Shown: positions 26,089 through 36,800 of the stretch, in pieces
How the letters are laid out: every line of letters starts with the position of its first letter
How positions within the stretch are numbered: position 1 is the stretch's first letter
Notes under the pieces: model-generated
The model's input: the letters and a program-made list of their open reading frames with translations, nothing else
The model's database searches: none
Told to the model about the DNA's origin: nothing
Assembly (NCBI GenBank): GCA_017993615.1
Contig: JAGOMJ010000005.1
Coordinates: 1-38,945 of the forward strand
Source of the DNA: Smithella sp.
Lineage (GTDB): Bacteria > Desulfobacterota > Syntrophia > Syntrophales > Smithellaceae
Direction of reading: 5' to 3'
DNA length: 38,945 bases
Position numbers and translations under genes: made by a program

Positions 26089-28617
26089 ATGCTGGACAAT
26101 ATATTGAAAAAAATATTCGGCACAAAAAACGACCGGGAATTGAAACGGTTGTCGTTGCTTTTAAGAGAGATCAACAACCTGGAACCGGCCATGACGGCTT
26201 TAAACGATGAGGAATTAAAAGCCAAAACCCCTTATTTCAGGGAAAAACTCAAAAACGGATTTTCCCTGGACGATATTCTGACAGAGGCCTTTGCCACGGC
26301 GCGGGAAGCCTCGCGCCGGACGCTGGGGATGCGGCCGTTTGATGTGCAGATTATCGGAGGCATCGCTTTACACGAAGGCAAAATTGCGGAAATGAAAACC
26401 GGTGAAGGCAAAACGCTTGCCGCCACCATGCCGTTATACCTCAATGCCCTCGAAGGAAAGGGCTGTCATGTGGTGACCGTTAACGATTATCTGGCGCGCC
26501 GCGATGCGGAATGGATGGGGCCGATTTATAAATTTCTGGGTCTGACCGTCGGCGTCATCATTCACGGGCTGGATGACCCGGAACGCAGAGAAGCCTATCA
26601 CTGCGATATTACCTACGGGACCAATAATGAATTCGGTTTTGACTATCTGCGCGACAACATGAAATTCACGCTGGACGATTATGTGCAACGCGAATTCAAT
26701 TATGCCATCGTCGACGAAGTGGACAGTATTCTGATCGACGAAGCCCGGACCCCGCTGATTATTTCCGGTCCCTCCGAGGAATCAACGGACAAATATTATA
26801 AAATCAACCAGATTATCCCCCGGTTAAAAAAGGACAAAGATTACTCTATTGAGGAAAAGAGCCGTACGGTGGTTCTGACTGAAGACGGGGTCGCACATGT
26901 GGAAAAATTACTCAATGTGCAGAATCTTTACGAGCCGCGCAACATAGAAATCGTGCATCATGTGAATCAGGCGCTGCGCGCCCATACCCTGTTTAAGCGG
27001 GATGTGGATTATCTGGTCAAGGACGGTCAGGTGGTGATCGTCGACGAATTTACCGGAAGAGTCATGCCCGGCCGTCGCTACAGCGACGGATTGCATCAGG
27101 CGCTGGAGGCCAAAGAAAACGTAAAAATCGAACGGGAAAATCAGACGCTGGCGTCGATCACCTTTCAGAACTATTTCCGCATGTATAAAAAACTGGCCGG
27201 CATGACCGGAACCGCCGACACGGAAGCGGCCGAGTTCAAGAAAATTTACAACCTCGACGTTCTGGTGATTCCTACCAACATGCCGATGATTCGCGAGGAC
27301 CACAACGATCTGATCTACAAAACGGAACGGGAAAAAATCAACGCGGTCATTGGGGAAGTTAAGACGTTGAACAAGGAAAGGCGGCCGGTTTTGATCGGAA
27401 CGATTTCCATCGAAAAATCCGAGATGCTGAGCAAACATTTACTGCGCGCCGGGATCAAACATCATGTGCTGAACGCTAAAAATCACGAGAAAGAAGCCGA
27501 GATCGTTGCGCAGGCGGGCCAGGCGGGCATGGTTACCATATCCACCAACATGGCCGGTCGCGGGACGGACATCAAACTGGGCGAGGGCGTGGCGGAGTTG
27601 GGCGGTCTGCATATTCTGGGCACCGAAAGACACGAAAGCCGGCGCATCGATAATCAGTTGAGGGGCCGCTCCGGGCGCCAGGGAGACAGAGGTTCGTCGC
27701 GGTTTTACCTTTCGCTGGAGGATGATTTATTGCGCATCTTCGGCGCAGAGCGTATTTCCGGAATCATGGACAAAATCGGCATTGAAGAGGATCAGCCGAT
27801 CGAACACAAATACATCTCCCGCGCCATAGAAAATGCCCAGAAACGCGTGGAAGGGCAGAATTTCGATATTCGGAAACATCTCCTGGATTACGACGACGTG
27901 ATGAACCGTCAGCGAAAGGTTATCTATGAACAGCGCAAGAAAGTGCTGCGCGGCGACAACCTCTGGGCGGACACGGAGGAGATGATCGAGGAAATCATCG
28001 ACAATATTTTGTCCGAGTTTGTCGACGAAAAGACAAAGAAGGAAGACATAAATTTCAAGGGTCTGGACGATGCCCTGCTCAAACAATTCAACATAAGATT
28101 TGATCTGGCGAATACCGATCAGACGGGTGACGGTCAATCAGCCATTCGGGAATGGATCATTCAGGGCGTGCAGAAATATCTGCGGGACAAGGAAAAAGAA
28201 TTCGGCCCGGAGCTCATGAACTACCTGATGAAAGTCATCATGCTTCAGGCCATCGATGTCCAGTGGAAGGAACACCTGCTGGCCATGGATCATTTAAGAG
28301 AAGGAATCGGTTTGCGCGGATATGCCCAGAAGGATCCGGTCCGGGAATATCAGCGCGAAGGGTACGACATGTTCATGGAAATGATCGCCCGGATAAAAAT
28401 GGACGTTCTGGAAAAACTGTGTCTGATCCGGATTCAGCGAGAGGAAGAAGTCGAGGCCATCCGGCAGAAACAAAAACAGGATTACGTGATGAGCAGAGGG
28501 GAGGATACGCCGGAGAAAAAAACGGTCAAGCATGAAGGCCCGAAAACCGGAAGAAACGATCCCTGCCCGTGCGGAAGCGGCAAGAAATATAAAAAATGCT
28601 GCGGAGCATCCGTTTAA
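26089..28617 (+). CDS. secA: Preprotein translocase ATPase SecA
   Basis: An 842-aa motor that pushes preproteins through SecYEG. NBD1 has the Walker [12 protein letters not shown] (~105) and the [14 protein letters not shown] box (~210). Next are the preprotein cross-linking domain, NBD2 with [10 protein letters not shown] and [10 protein letters not shown], the helical scaffold/wing domain, and the C-terminal zinc motif [13 protein letters not shown] (~827-839) that binds SecB or ribosomes. Length is normal. ATG 26089 with AGGG upstream. argJ starts 18 nt after the stop. Confidence 0.98.
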   Translation: MLDNILKKIFGTKNDRELKRLSLLLREINNLEPAMTALNDEELKAKTPYFREKLKNGFSLDDILTEAFATAREASRRTLGMRPFDVQIIGGIALHEGKIAEMKTGEGKTLAATMPLYLNALEGKGCHVVTVNDYLARRDAEWMGPIYKFLGLTVGVIIHGLDDPERREAYHCDITYGTNNEFGFDYLRDNMKFTLDDYVQREFNYAIVDEVDSILIDEARTPLIISGPSEESTDKYYKINQIIPRLKKDKDYSIEEKSRTVVLTEDGVAHVEKLLNVQNLYEPRNIEIVHHVNQALRAHTLFKRDVDYLVKDGQVVIVDEFTGRVMPGRRYSDGLHQALEAKENVKIERENQTLASITFQNYFRMYKKLAGMTGTADTEAAEFKKIYNLDVLVIPTNMPMIREDHNDLIYKTEREKINAVIGEVKTLNKERRPVLIGTISIEKSEMLSKHLLRAGIKHHVLNAKNHEKEAEIVAQAGQAGMVTISTNMAGRGTDIKLGEGVAELGGLHILGTERHESRRIDNQLRGRSGRQGDRGSSRFYLSLEDDLLRIFGAERISGIMDKIGIEEDQPIEHKYISRAIENAQKRVEGQNFDIRKHLLDYDDVMNRQRKVIYEQRKKVLRGDNLWADTEEMIEEIIDNILSEFVDEKTKKEDINFKGLDDALLKQFNIRFDLANTDQTGDGQSAIREWIIQGVQKYLRDKEKEFGPELMNYLMKVIMLQAIDVQWKEHLLAMDHLREGIGLRGYAQKDPVREYQREGYDMFMEMIARIKMDVLEKLCLIRIQREEEVEAIRQKQKQDYVMSRGEDTPEKKTVKHEGPKTGRNDPCPCGSGKKYKKCCGASV

Positions 28618-28635
28618 CCGAGAGGAGCTAATTTC

Positions 28636-29835
28636 ATGATCAAGAACAAATTAAAAATTAGCGTACCGGGATTTCTGGCCGGCGGTATTTCCGTTGGCAT
28701 TAAAAAAAAGGATCAGAAGGATCTGGGCCTGATCTACTCCACCGTTCCCGCCCGGGCGGCGGCGATGTTTACAAAAAACACCTTTAAGGCGGCGCCGCTT
28801 TTGATCAATGAAGACCGGGTGAAAAGAGGCATCGCCCAGGCGATCATCACCAACAGCGGTTGCGCCAACGCCGCGACGGGCAAAGAGGGAATCCGCGACG
28901 CTCTGATTGTTTCCGGTGCATTGTCCCGGGAACTGGCCATCAGAGAAGAACTGATCCTGCTGGGGTCGACGGGCGTGATCGGCAAAAGACTGCCGGTGAA
29001 AAAAATCGAAGGCGGCATCGGCAAACTGGTTAAAGGGCTCAGGGAAACGGGAATTGAAGATGCTGAAAAAGCCATGATGACCACCGACAAATATCCCAAG
29101 ATCGCCATCCGGAAAGGAGTCATCGGCGCAAAAGATATCACCCTTTGCGGCATCGCCAAAGGCGCCGGTATGATTGAGCCGAACATGGCCACCCTGCTGA
29201 CGTATGTCATGACGGACGCCCTGATTGATTACCGGGCGTTGAATACGGTATTTCATCAGGCGATCAATGCCACGTTTAATTCCATCAGCGTTGACGGCTG
29301 CATGAGCACCAACGACATGGCGATCATTCTGGCCAACGGTCTGGCCGGGAATAATCCCCTGGAAAAGGTTCAGGCGCGTCTGCAGTTATTCCGGGACATG
29401 CTCACAGAGGTGTTGATGGAACTCTGCCAGGCGGTCGTAAAGGATGGGGAAGGCGCGACAAAATTCATTTCCATCATGGTCAAAGGCGCCAGATCGAAAT
29501 CCGACGCGCGCTGCGCTGCTTATGCGATTGCCAATTCGAATCTGGTCAAAACAGCCTGTTTCGGGGAGGATCCCAACTGGGGAAGAGTCATTGCCGCCCT
29601 CGGCGCTTCGGGCATATCCATGGACAAGGAGAAAGTCGTCCTGACCATTGCCGATCTCGCGGTTTTTTCGCAAAACACGCCCCAGGAGGTGCTGATGAGC
29701 AGACTGAAGGACGCCTTTAAGAAAGATCGCATCGATATTGAAGTGGATCTGGGAGCAGGCGACAAATCCTATTATGTCTACACATCCGATCTTTCGCACG
29801 AATATGTCAAAATCAACGCGGAATATTCAACCTGA
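28636..29835 (+). CDS. argJ: Bifunctional ornithine acetyltransferase/N-acetylglutamate synthase
   Basis: A 399-aa enzyme of arginine synthesis that moves the acetyl group from N-acetylornithine to glutamate. The self-cleavage site is EPNMATLLTY, where Thr becomes the N-terminal nucleophile of the beta chain. Other family landmarks: SGCANAATG, GSTGVIGKRLP (oxyanion Thr), and the C-terminal GAGDKSYYVYTSDLSHEYV. Whether it is mono- or bifunctional cannot be read from sequence. GAGAGGAG precedes ATG 28636. Cotranscribed with secA by spacing; no other arginine genes nearby. Confidence 0.96.
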   Translation: MIKNKLKISVPGFLAGGISVGIKKKDQKDLGLIYSTVPARAAAMFTKNTFKAAPLLINEDRVKRGIAQAIITNSGCANAATGKEGIRDALIVSGALSRELAIREELILLGSTGVIGKRLPVKKIEGGIGKLVKGLRETGIEDAEKAMMTTDKYPKIAIRKGVIGAKDITLCGIAKGAGMIEPNMATLLTYVMTDALIDYRALNTVFHQAINATFNSISVDGCMSTNDMAIILANGLAGNNPLEKVQARLQLFRDMLTEVLMELCQAVVKDGEGATKFISIMVKGARSKSDARCAAYAIANSNLVKTACFGEDPNWGRVIAALGASGISMDKEKVVLTIADLAVFSQNTPQEVLMSRLKDAFKKDRIDIEVDLGAGDKSYYVYTSDLSHEYVKINAEYST

Positions 29836-29932
29836 GTTTATCGAGGCGTCAAAATATTTATTTTCCGATAAAAGTTATTAAAACTTGATTATTTGTGCGG
29901 TTTGTGTTAATTGCCGCCGGATAAATTTCACA

Positions 29933-29994
29933 CATCCCCGGATTGCCGGTTTGTTGCTTGAAGGTCAAGTTGGCCGGCCAAGGTGAAGGGGATG
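29933..29994 (+). promoter_or_regulatory. Structured leader upstream of rpsB
   Basis: Three nested stems are visible. CATCCCC (29933-29939) pairs with GGGGATG (29988-29994). TTGCCGG (29943-29949) pairs with CCGGC(C)AA (29974-29981), with one bulged C. CTTGA (29957-29961) pairs with TCAAG (29965-29969). The TTGGCCGGCCAA stretch (29970-29981) is also a perfect palindrome. It sits 28 nt before the rpsB ATG, where S2 autoregulation acts in other bacteria. Regulation here is inferred. Confidence 0.5.
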
Positions 29995-30022
29995 GAGGAA
30001 AAAAACAAAAAAGGAGAGAGAT

Positions 30023-30838
30023 ATGTCAGCGATTTCAATGAAACTTTTACTGGAGGCTGGTGTTCATTTCGGGCATCAGACAAACAAATGGAATCCCAAG
30101 ATGAAACCGTACATCTTCGGAGCCAGAAACAACATTTATATCATCGATTTGCAGCAGACCGTGGGGCTTTTCCAGTCGGCGTATAACTTTGTCATCGACA
30201 CCGTCAGCGAAGGGAAGGAAATTCTCTTTGTCGGGACAAAAAAACAGTCACAGGAAGCCATTAAGGAAGAAGCAACGCGTTGCGGTATGCCTTTTGTCAA
30301 TCAGCGCTGGCTGGGCGGCATGTTGACCAATTTCGTTACCATCAAAAAGAGCATCGATCGTCTGAACTCGCTGACGGACATGTTCAATGACGACTCCATT
30401 AAAGCTTTTCCCAAAAAAGAAATTACGAAACTGCAGAAGGAAAAGGAAAAAATGGAAAACGTCTTGGGCGGGATCCGGACCATCAAGTCTCTGCCGGCGG
30501 CCGTTTTTATCGTTGATCCCGGCAAGGAGCATATTGCCGTCAATGAAGCTAAGAAACTGAGAATTCCAATCGTCGCTATCGTCGATACAAATTGCAATCC
30601 CGATGATATTGATTACGTGATTCCGGGAAATGACGATGCCATCAGGGCCATCAAACTGTTTACCTCTAAATTTGCCGATGCAGTTTTGGAGGGGAAAAAG
30701 CGTTTTGAAGAAAAACTGGCTGCTGAATCGAATAAGGAAGCGGATGCCGCCGTGGAGACCAAACCGGTGGAAGCGGATATTCCGGAAAGTCTGGAAATTG
30801 ATGATAGTATCGATAAATCGGAAACGTACGCCGAATAA
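30023..30838 (+). CDS. rpsB: 30S ribosomal protein uS2
   Basis: A 271-aa small-subunit protein on the back of the 30S body that helps recruit S1. Motifs: [19 protein letters not shown] at the start, [10 protein letters not shown], and [21 protein letters not shown]. The C-terminal ~35 residues are an acidic, low-conservation tail. AAGGAGAGAG before ATG 30023. First gene of the rpsB-tsf-pyrH-frr cluster, with tsf starting 49 nt downstream. Confidence 0.98.
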   Translation: MSAISMKLLLEAGVHFGHQTNKWNPKMKPYIFGARNNIYIIDLQQTVGLFQSAYNFVIDTVSEGKEILFVGTKKQSQEAIKEEATRCGMPFVNQRWLGGMLTNFVTIKKSIDRLNSLTDMFNDDSIKAFPKKEITKLQKEKEKMENVLGGIRTIKSLPAAVFIVDPGKEHIAVNEAKKLRIPIVAIVDTNCNPDDIDYVIPGNDDAIRAIKLFTSKFADAVLEGKKRFEEKLAAESNKEADAAVETKPVEADIPESLEIDDSIDKSETYAE

Positions 30839-30887
30839 TCGGAATCTGTCTGGAATTTAGAATAGCATGTAAGGGAGAAAAGTAAAC

Positions 30888-31493
30888 ATGGAAATAACAT
30901 CAACAATGGTGAAAGAATTAAGAACGAAAACCGGCGCCGGCATGATGGACTGCAAGCAGGCGCTGGCTGAATCAGACGGGGATTTTGAGAAAGCCATCGA
31001 TTTTCTCAGAAAGAAGGGGCTTTCCGCCGCGACGAAGCGGTCGTCGAAAGCGGCCAAGGATGGAACCATTGCCTCCTATATCCACATGGGCGGCAAAATC
31101 GGTGTCATGGTGGAAATCAACTGCGAAACGGATTTCGTGGCGAAAACGGAAGATTTTCAGACCATGGCCCGGGACATCGCCATGCACATTGCGGCGTCCA
31201 ATCCGCTTTACGTTCGTCCGGAGGAAATTCCGGAGTCCGCCCTGGAGAGGGAAAAGGAAATCTACCGCAGTCAGTTGCGCGAAGAAAAGAAACCAGAGAA
31301 AATCTGGGATAAGATCATCGAGGGAAAACTCAAAAAATACTACGAGGATGTCTGCCTGACCCAACAGAAATTCATCAAAGATACCGACATCACCGTTGCG
31401 ACACTGATCAACAATATGATTGCCAAAACGGGAGAAAACATGGTTATCCGTCGTTTTGCCCGTTTTCAACTGGGTGAGGAAATCAAACAATAA
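30888..31493 (+). CDS. tsf: Elongation factor Ts (short form)
   Basis: A 201-aa nucleotide exchange factor for EF-Tu. The N-terminal UBA-like domain has TVVKELR-like [20 protein letters not shown], and the core has [13 protein letters not shown]. At 201 aa it is of the short type (like Thermus, ~196 aa) rather than the ~283-aa E. coli form, lacking the duplicated core and coiled-coil region. This is a known variant and not a truncation, since the C-terminal [12 protein letters not shown] is intact. GGGAGAAAAG before ATG 30888. Its TAA shares an A with the pyrH start (TAATG). Confidence 0.97.
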   Translation: MEITSTMVKELRTKTGAGMMDCKQALAESDGDFEKAIDFLRKKGLSAATKRSSKAAKDGTIASYIHMGGKIGVMVEINCETDFVAKTEDFQTMARDIAMHIAASNPLYVRPEEIPESALEREKEIYRSQLREEKKPEKIWDKIIEGKLKKYYEDVCLTQQKFIKDTDITVATLINNMIAKTGENMVIRRFARFQLGEEIKQ

Positions 31494-32218
31494 TGAGCAC
31501 AAAGCAGAAGGCGGCATATAAAAGAGTGCTCCTGAAACTCAGCGGCGAAGCCCTGATGGGGAAACAGTCCACCGGTGTCGATCCGGATGTGGCCAATTAC
31601 ATTGCCGATGAAATAAAGTCGCTTTCCAGAATGGGTGTTCAACTCGGCATTGTCATCGGGGGCGGAAATATTTTCCGCGGGATTGAAGCCAGCGCCAGAG
31701 GTATGGATCGCACGACAGCCGATTACATGGGCATGCTGGCAACGGTCATCAACAGCCTGGCCCTGCAGAGCGCGCTGGAGGAACGCGGTCTTCCCACACG
31801 CGTGCAGTCATCCATCGAAATGCATGAAATCGCCGAACCGTTTATTCAGAGACGGGCGATCCGCCATCTGGAAAAAGGACGCATCGTCATATTTGCCGGC
31901 GGCACGGGGAATCCCTATTTTTCCACAGACACCGCGGCGGCGCTGCGAGCGGTGGAGATCCGGGCTGACGTCATCATGAAAGCCACCAAGGTGGATGGTG
32001 TTTATAACGCGGACCCGGTCAGGGACAAAAAAGCGGTCAAGTTTAATAAAATAAGTTATATTGATATCTTAACAAAAAACCTTAAAGTAATGGATTCAAC
32101 GGCAATATCGCTTTGCCGTGATAATTTATTGCCCATAATTGTTTTTAATTTGCAGAAGAAGGGCAATATTTGCAAAGCGGTTTGCGGACAAAAAATCGGA
32201 ACTTACGTAGGAGAATAA
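31493..32218 (+). CDS. pyrH: UMP kinase
   Basis: A 241-aa hexameric amino-acid-kinase-fold enzyme converting UMP to UDP. Motifs: [12 protein letters not shown] at the N-terminus, [12 protein letters not shown], the uridylate region [17 protein letters not shown], and [17 protein letters not shown]. The ATG at 31493 overlaps the tsf stop by one base, indicating translational coupling; frr follows after 2 nt. Confidence 0.98.
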   Translation: MSTKQKAAYKRVLLKLSGEALMGKQSTGVDPDVANYIADEIKSLSRMGVQLGIVIGGGNIFRGIEASARGMDRTTADYMGMLATVINSLALQSALEERGLPTRVQSSIEMHEIAEPFIQRRAIRHLEKGRIVIFAGGTGNPYFSTDTAAALRAVEIRADVIMKATKVDGVYNADPVRDKKAVKFNKISYIDILTKNLKVMDSTAISLCRDNLLPIIVFNLQKKGNICKAVCGQKIGTYVGE

Positions 32219-32220
32219 TC

Positions 32221-32778
32221 ATGAAGGAAACCGTTTTTCAGAAATTTAAGGAAGACATGGAAAAAACGATTGCCGGATTAAGCAAATCGTTCAGCAGAAT
32301 CAGAACCGGCAGAGCATCGGTTTCGCTGCTCGATGGTATCAAAGTCGATTATTACGGCGCTCCGACTCCGATTGCCCAGGTGGCGAATGTTTCCGTTCCT
32401 GAAAGCCGTCTGATTTTAATTGTTCCCTGGGATGTTTCCATTATCGGCGCCATCGAGAAAGCCATTCAGAAATCGGATCTGGGCCTGACCCCGGCCAATG
32501 ACGGCAAGGTCGTACGACTGAGCATTCCGCAGCTCACGGAAGAACGCCGCAAAGAGATAGCCAAAAACGTCAAAAAAATGGCTGAAGAGGGGAAAGTGAA
32601 ACTGCGCAATGCGCGCAGAGACGCCAACGAAGAATTAAAGAAATTAAAGAAAGACAACAAAATATCGGAAGACGAACTTTTTACCGCGCAGGACGAAGTA
32701 CAGAAACTGATCGATCAGTATATCGATAAAACGGATAAAATTCTGGCGGCCAAAGAAAAAGAGATCATGGAAATTTAA
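32221..32778 (+). CDS. frr: Ribosome recycling factor
   Basis: A 185-aa two-domain factor that splits post-termination ribosomes with EF-G. Typical stretches: [44 protein letters not shown]-like [12 protein letters not shown] and [20 protein letters not shown]. The frame extends back to TTG 32170 inside pyrH, but ATG 32221 behind AGGAG gives the standard length. Followed at once by a strong terminator, so it ends this operon. Confidence 0.98.
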   Translation: MKETVFQKFKEDMEKTIAGLSKSFSRIRTGRASVSLLDGIKVDYYGAPTPIAQVANVSVPESRLILIVPWDVSIIGAIEKAIQKSDLGLTPANDGKVVRLSIPQLTEERRKEIAKNVKKMAEEGKVKLRNARRDANEELKKLKKDNKISEDELFTAQDEVQKLIDQYIDKTDKILAAKEKEIMEI

Positions 32779-32802
32779 CAAACGCCTGATACGAAAACGA
32801 CG

Positions 32803-32833
32803 ATGGGGAGTTTCCGACTCCCCATTTGTTTTT
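32803..32833 (+). terminator. Intrinsic terminator after frr
   Basis: ATGGGGAGT (32803-32811) and ACTCCCCAT (32817-32825) form a perfect 9-bp stem with a 5-nt loop, followed by TTTGTTTTT. This is the clearest terminator in the right half of the window and separates the translation operon from the uppS cluster. Confidence 0.88.
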
Positions 32834-32901
32834 AATACGGTGTTTTGATTATTTCTGTCCAGGCAGGATGCCATTCAAAAAAATTATCCGGGAATTGACT
32901 G

Positions 32902-32930
32902 TTGAAAAAAAATCAGCGGTCGATTAGGAT
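32902..32930 (+). promoter_or_regulatory. Candidate promoter for uppS-cdsA-dxr-rseP-tsaB
   Basis: TTGAAA (32902-32907), 17-nt spacer, TAGGAT (32925-32930), lying just after the frr terminator and ~27 nt before the uppS start. Confidence 0.4.
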
Positions 32931-32956
32931 AGACCATCATTCAGGAGCATACGTGT

Positions 32957-33691
32957 TTGGTTAAAATCGACGTCAATAAATTGCCCCGTCATATCGCCAT
33001 CATCATGGACGGTAACGGCCGGTGGGCCAAGCAGCATGCCATGGGGAGAATCCGGGGGCATAAAAAGGGAGCGGAGGCCGTAAGAACGACGGTGCGGACC
33101 TGTCGGGAAATCGGCGTCAAATATCTGACCCTTTTTGCGTTTTCCATCGAAAACTGGGAGCGGCCGGACAAGGAAGTCAAGGCGCTGATGTATCTGCTTG
33201 AAGAATATTTGAATGCCGAACTGGACGAACTGCAGAAACAGGAAATCCGTCTGACCACCATCGGAGAAACGGATCGGTTAAACGAGACGGTCCGGGAAAA
33301 ACTCATCGAGACGATCGATCGTACGGCGCAAAATGACAAGATGGTTTTGAATCTGGCCTTAAGTTACGGGGCGAAGGATGAAATCCTGGCGGCGGTGAAG
33401 ACTGTGGTGCGGGACGCTCAAACCGGCAGTCTCGATATCGATCGCCTGGATAAAGAAACATTCAGCCGTTACCTGTACACGGCTCAGATGCCCGATCCCG
33501 ATTTGCTGATCCGCACCAGCGGAGAATACCGGATCAGCAATTTCCTGCTCTGGCAGATGGCCTATACGGAGCTGTATTTTACGGATGTATTATGGCCCGA
33601 TTTTACCCGGGAGGATCTTCTGAAGGCCATTGCCAGTTATCAGAAGAGGGAAAGGCGTTTCGGTCTGACCAGCGAGCAACTGCAGGAATAG
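32957..33691 (+). CDS. uppS: Undecaprenyl diphosphate synthase
   Basis: A 244-aa cis-prenyltransferase making the C55 lipid carrier for murein and LPS sugars. Motifs: IIMDGNGRWAKQ (catalytic Asp), FAFSIENWERP, and the C-terminal PDPDLLIRTSGEYRISNFLLWQ (split here for reading: RTSGE binds the diphosphate). TTG start at 32957 with AGGAG 9 nt upstream. First gene of the cluster; cdsA begins 37 nt after the stop. Confidence 0.97.
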   Translation: MVKIDVNKLPRHIAIIMDGNGRWAKQHAMGRIRGHKKGAEAVRTTVRTCREIGVKYLTLFAFSIENWERPDKEVKALMYLLEEYLNAELDELQKQEIRLTTIGETDRLNETVREKLIETIDRTAQNDKMVLNLALSYGAKDEILAAVKTVVRDAQTGSLDIDRLDKETFSRYLYTAQMPDPDLLIRTSGEYRISNFLLWQMAYTELYFTDVLWPDFTREDLLKAIASYQKRERRFGLTSEQLQE

Positions 33692-33728
33692 CATCCCGCA
33701 AAACAATAAAGGCAGAAGGTGAAAAATC

Positions 33729-34547
33729 ATGGCGAAGACACCCAGTTCCCTGATCAAGAGATGGCTGACGGGCATTGTGCTTGTTCCGTTGCTCCTGCTG
33801 GTGATTTTCTTCGGGTCGGAAGCGATGTTTGCCGCCGTCGTGATTCTGTTCATTTGCGGAGGCGTCTGGGAATATCATCACATAGTGTTCGGACAAGGCT
33901 TTGTCATGGAAAAAATCGAAAGCCTTGCTTTTGCCGTTTTAATTCCGTTATGCGTTTTGTCCGGCAACCATCAGTATCTGACGGCGCTCCTTGCGCTGGC
34001 GGTCATGCTGGTGTTTGTTTTATTTATCGGGTCCATCCGGGAATCGTCTTTTGATTTTCTTTCCGTCGCCAAGGTGGTGTTCGGCATCATGTATATCCCT
34101 TTCCTGATGTCCCATTTCATTGCCATCAGAATGCTGGACCAGGGTGTCTGGTGGATCATGTTTGTTCTGGTGCTGGCCTTTGCCGGTGACACCGTGGCGC
34201 TGTATACGGGCAAGTATTTCGGAAAACACAAGCTGGTTCCGCTGATCAGTCCGGGCAAAACCGTGGAGGGACTGATCGGTCTGGTGGTGGGCAGCACCGT
34301 TGCCTGTCTGATCTACAGCCATTATCTGCTGCCGGATGTAGCGGTTGTGCATGTGGCGGTCATGGCGTTTGTCGGCGGAATGATCGGACAACTGGGGGAT
34401 ATTTGTGAATCGGCCATTAAGAGAGGTTACGGTCTCAAGGATGCCGGTTCGATCCTTCCCGGCCATGGGGGCATTCTCGATCGTCTGGATTGTCTGATGT
34501 TCATCGCTCCCTTTGTTTATTATTACCGGATATTTGTGATAGGTTAA
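33729..34547 (+). CDS. cdsA: Phosphatidate cytidylyltransferase
   Basis: A 272-aa inner-membrane enzyme making CDP-diacylglycerol, the branch point of phospholipid synthesis. It has about eight hydrophobic segments. The CDS signature is at the C-terminus: AIKRGYGLKDAGSILPGHGG followed by ILDRLD. AAGG before ATG 33729. dxr begins at the base after the stop codon. Confidence 0.97.
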   Translation: MAKTPSSLIKRWLTGIVLVPLLLLVIFFGSEAMFAAVVILFICGGVWEYHHIVFGQGFVMEKIESLAFAVLIPLCVLSGNHQYLTALLALAVMLVFVLFIGSIRESSFDFLSVAKVVFGIMYIPFLMSHFIAIRMLDQGVWWIMFVLVLAFAGDTVALYTGKYFGKHKLVPLISPGKTVEGLIGLVVGSTVACLIYSHYLLPDVAVVHVAVMAFVGGMIGQLGDICESAIKRGYGLKDAGSILPGHGGILDRLDCLMFIAPFVYYYRIFVIG

Positions 34548-35711
34548 ATGAAAAAAATTACATTATTGGGCTCCACCGGCTCCATCGGCCTCAGTGCGCT
34601 GGATATCATTGAGAAGAATCCGAAGCGTTTCCGGATTGCGGCTCTGGCTGCCGGTGAAAATATTCAATTGCTGAAGCGGCAGATCGAAAGATTCAAACCG
34701 GAGATGGCCGCCGTAAAAAACAAAGAAACGGCCGTCAAACTGCGCCGGGCCCTGAGACCCGGAACCCGGATTCGGATCAGTTATGATACGGAAGGACTGC
34801 AGGAAACCGCGGCCTGTTCGTCCGCGGACATCGTCATTTCAGCCATTTCCGGAGCGGCAGGACTATTACCCACACTGGCCGCCATCGAGGCCGGAAAAGA
34901 CATCGCGCTGGCCAACAAGGAAACCATGGTGATGGCCGGCCGGATCGTCACGCGCGCAGCGGCGAAAAAGAACGTCCGGATTCTGCCCGTGGACAGCGAA
35001 CACAGCGCCATCTTCCAGTGTCTGGAAGGAAGCAGAAAAGAGGATTTAAAGCGGATTATCCTGACGGCGTCGGGCGGACCGTTTTTAAACGTTGCGGCCC
35101 GTCAGTTAAAGAAGGTCACGTTGCGTCAGGCCCTGCGCCACCCGCGCTGGAAAATGGGAAAAAAAATAACCATTGATTCCGCCTCCATGATGAACAAGGG
35201 GCTGGAGATCATTGAAGCCCGGTGGCTTTTCAATACGTCTTTTGACCGGATCGATGTTCTGGTGCATCCGCAAAGCCTCGTGCATTCCATGGTGGAGTTT
35301 ATCGACGGGGCCTGTCTGGCGCAGCTGGGCGTACCGGATATGAAAATTCCCATCGCTTATGCCTTGACATATCCCGAAAGAATTGCCAATGATTTGAAAA
35401 TACTCGATCTCGTGCAGGCCGGCCGGCTGGATTTTTACAAACCGGATCTGAAAAAATTCCCCTGTTTGAAGATCGCCCGTGAAGCAGGGGTCAGCGGCGG
35501 CACGGCTCCGGCGGTTTTGAATGCCGCTGATGAAGTGGCTGTGGCGGCATTGATGCAGGAAAGACTCTCTTTTGCCGATCTGCCCAAAATCATCGAAAAG
35601 GTTCTCGATGCGCATGATGTTATCCCCGATCCTTCAATGGATGACATATTGCAGGCGGATGCCGACGCAAGACAACAAACCGAAAAAATAATAGGAAGGA
35701 TAACAACGTGA
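34548..35711 (+). CDS. dxr: 1-deoxy-D-xylulose 5-phosphate reductoisomerase
   Basis: A 387-aa NADPH enzyme, first committed step of the MEP isoprenoid pathway, which supplies IPP for UppS. Motifs: ITLLGSTGSIGLSALDII (NADPH fold), ALANKETMVMAG, PVDSEHSAIFQCL (metal-binding Asp/Glu), and KMGKKITIDSASMMNKGLE. It abuts cdsA with no gap, and its TGA overlaps the rseP GTG (GTGA), so translation is coupled in both directions. Confidence 0.97.
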   Translation: MKKITLLGSTGSIGLSALDIIEKNPKRFRIAALAAGENIQLLKRQIERFKPEMAAVKNKETAVKLRRALRPGTRIRISYDTEGLQETAACSSADIVISAISGAAGLLPTLAAIEAGKDIALANKETMVMAGRIVTRAAAKKNVRILPVDSEHSAIFQCLEGSRKEDLKRIILTASGGPFLNVAARQLKKVTLRQALRHPRWKMGKKITIDSASMMNKGLEIIEARWLFNTSFDRIDVLVHPQSLVHSMVEFIDGACLAQLGVPDMKIPIAYALTYPERIANDLKILDLVQAGRLDFYKPDLKKFPCLKIAREAGVSGGTAPAVLNAADEVAVAALMQERLSFADLPKIIEKVLDAHDVIPDPSMDDILQADADARQQTEKIIGRITT

Positions 35712-36799
35712 CCACTTTAATTTCTTTTATCATATTGCTGGGGATTCTGATTTTTGTCCATGAGCTGGGACATTTTCTGGTCGCCCGGATGTCGGGCGTC
35801 GGAGTTCAAAAATTCTCCCTGGGCTTCGGACCGAAAATTATCGGCAGGACAATCGGTGAAACGGAGTATGTGCTGTCATGGATTCCTCTGGGAGGCTATG
35901 TTAAGCTGATGGGTGAATCCGGCACCGAAGAATTATCGCCGGAAGATGAAAAACGATCATTCGCCAGGCAAAATGTCTGGAAGCGAATCATGATCGTCGC
36001 AGCAGGTCCCGCGTTCAATTTTTTACTGGCGGTAGTCATTTTCATTGCCGTGATGATGTACGGTTTGCCGACGCTGACGTCGGATATCGGCGAGGTCCAG
36101 AAGGATTCCGCAGCGTATCAGGCGGGCATGCTTAACGGCGATAAAATCATTTATCTGGACGGGAAAAAGATTGCCTTATGGGAAGAGATCCGGGATGTCG
36201 TTGCCCGGGCTAAAGACAGACAGATCGAAGCCGTCGTGCAGCGGGGAAAAGAAACAGTGCGGTTGCAAATCACACCGAAATTGTCCAAATCGAAAAATCT
36301 TTTCGGGGAAGACGTTTCTGCGTATCTTATCGGGGTGTCTCCCGCGGGACAAACCGTTATCGAGAGGAAAAGTCCCGTTGATGCCGTCGTTTCGTCGGTG
36401 GCCAAAACATGGGAAATCAGCAAATTAACGGTTATCTCCGTAATTAAAATATTTGAAGGCGTGATTTCGCCGAAAACGCTGGGCGGTCCCATCTTCATAG
36501 CGCAGGTTGCAGGCGCTCAGGTCAGGGAAGGCATCATTCCGTTTGTTCTCTTCATGGCGATTTTGTCGATTAATCTGGGGGTGATCAATCTTTTCCCCAT
36601 CCCGGTATTGGACGGCGGCCATATCCTGTTTTACCTGATCGAGGTCGTCACCAGACGGGAGGTCAGCGCCAAGGTGAGAGAGATGTCCCAGCAAATCGGG
36701 TTTGTCGTTTTGCTGATGCTGATGCTTTTCGTTATTTTCATCGATATCGAACGGCTAAACATAAAATTCGTCAACGATGTTGTAAAATTTTTTAAATGA
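35708..36799 (+). CDS. rseP: RIP metalloprotease RseP (site-2 protease)
   Basis: A 363-aa membrane zinc protease that cuts within membrane helices, in E. coli releasing sigma-E by cleaving RseA and clearing signal peptides. HExxH reads FVHELGHF in the first helix (~17-22). The third ligand is in FPIPVLDGGH (~296). A single PDZ domain (~115-200) is seen, whereas E. coli has two; single-PDZ forms are common. GTG start at 35708 overlapping the dxr stop. tsaB follows after 1 nt. Confidence 0.95.
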   Translation: MTTLISFIILLGILIFVHELGHFLVARMSGVGVQKFSLGFGPKIIGRTIGETEYVLSWIPLGGYVKLMGESGTEELSPEDEKRSFARQNVWKRIMIVAAGPAFNFLLAVVIFIAVMMYGLPTLTSDIGEVQKDSAAYQAGMLNGDKIIYLDGKKIALWEEIRDVVARAKDRQIEAVVQRGKETVRLQITPKLSKSKNLFGEDVSAYLIGVSPAGQTVIERKSPVDAVVSSVAKTWEISKLTVISVIKIFEGVISPKTLGGPIFIAQVAGAQVREGIIPFVLFMAILSINLGVINLFPIPVLDGGHILFYLIEVVTRREVSAKVREMSQQIGFVVLLMLMLFVIFIDIERLNIKFVNDVVKFFK

Positions 36800-36800
36800 T

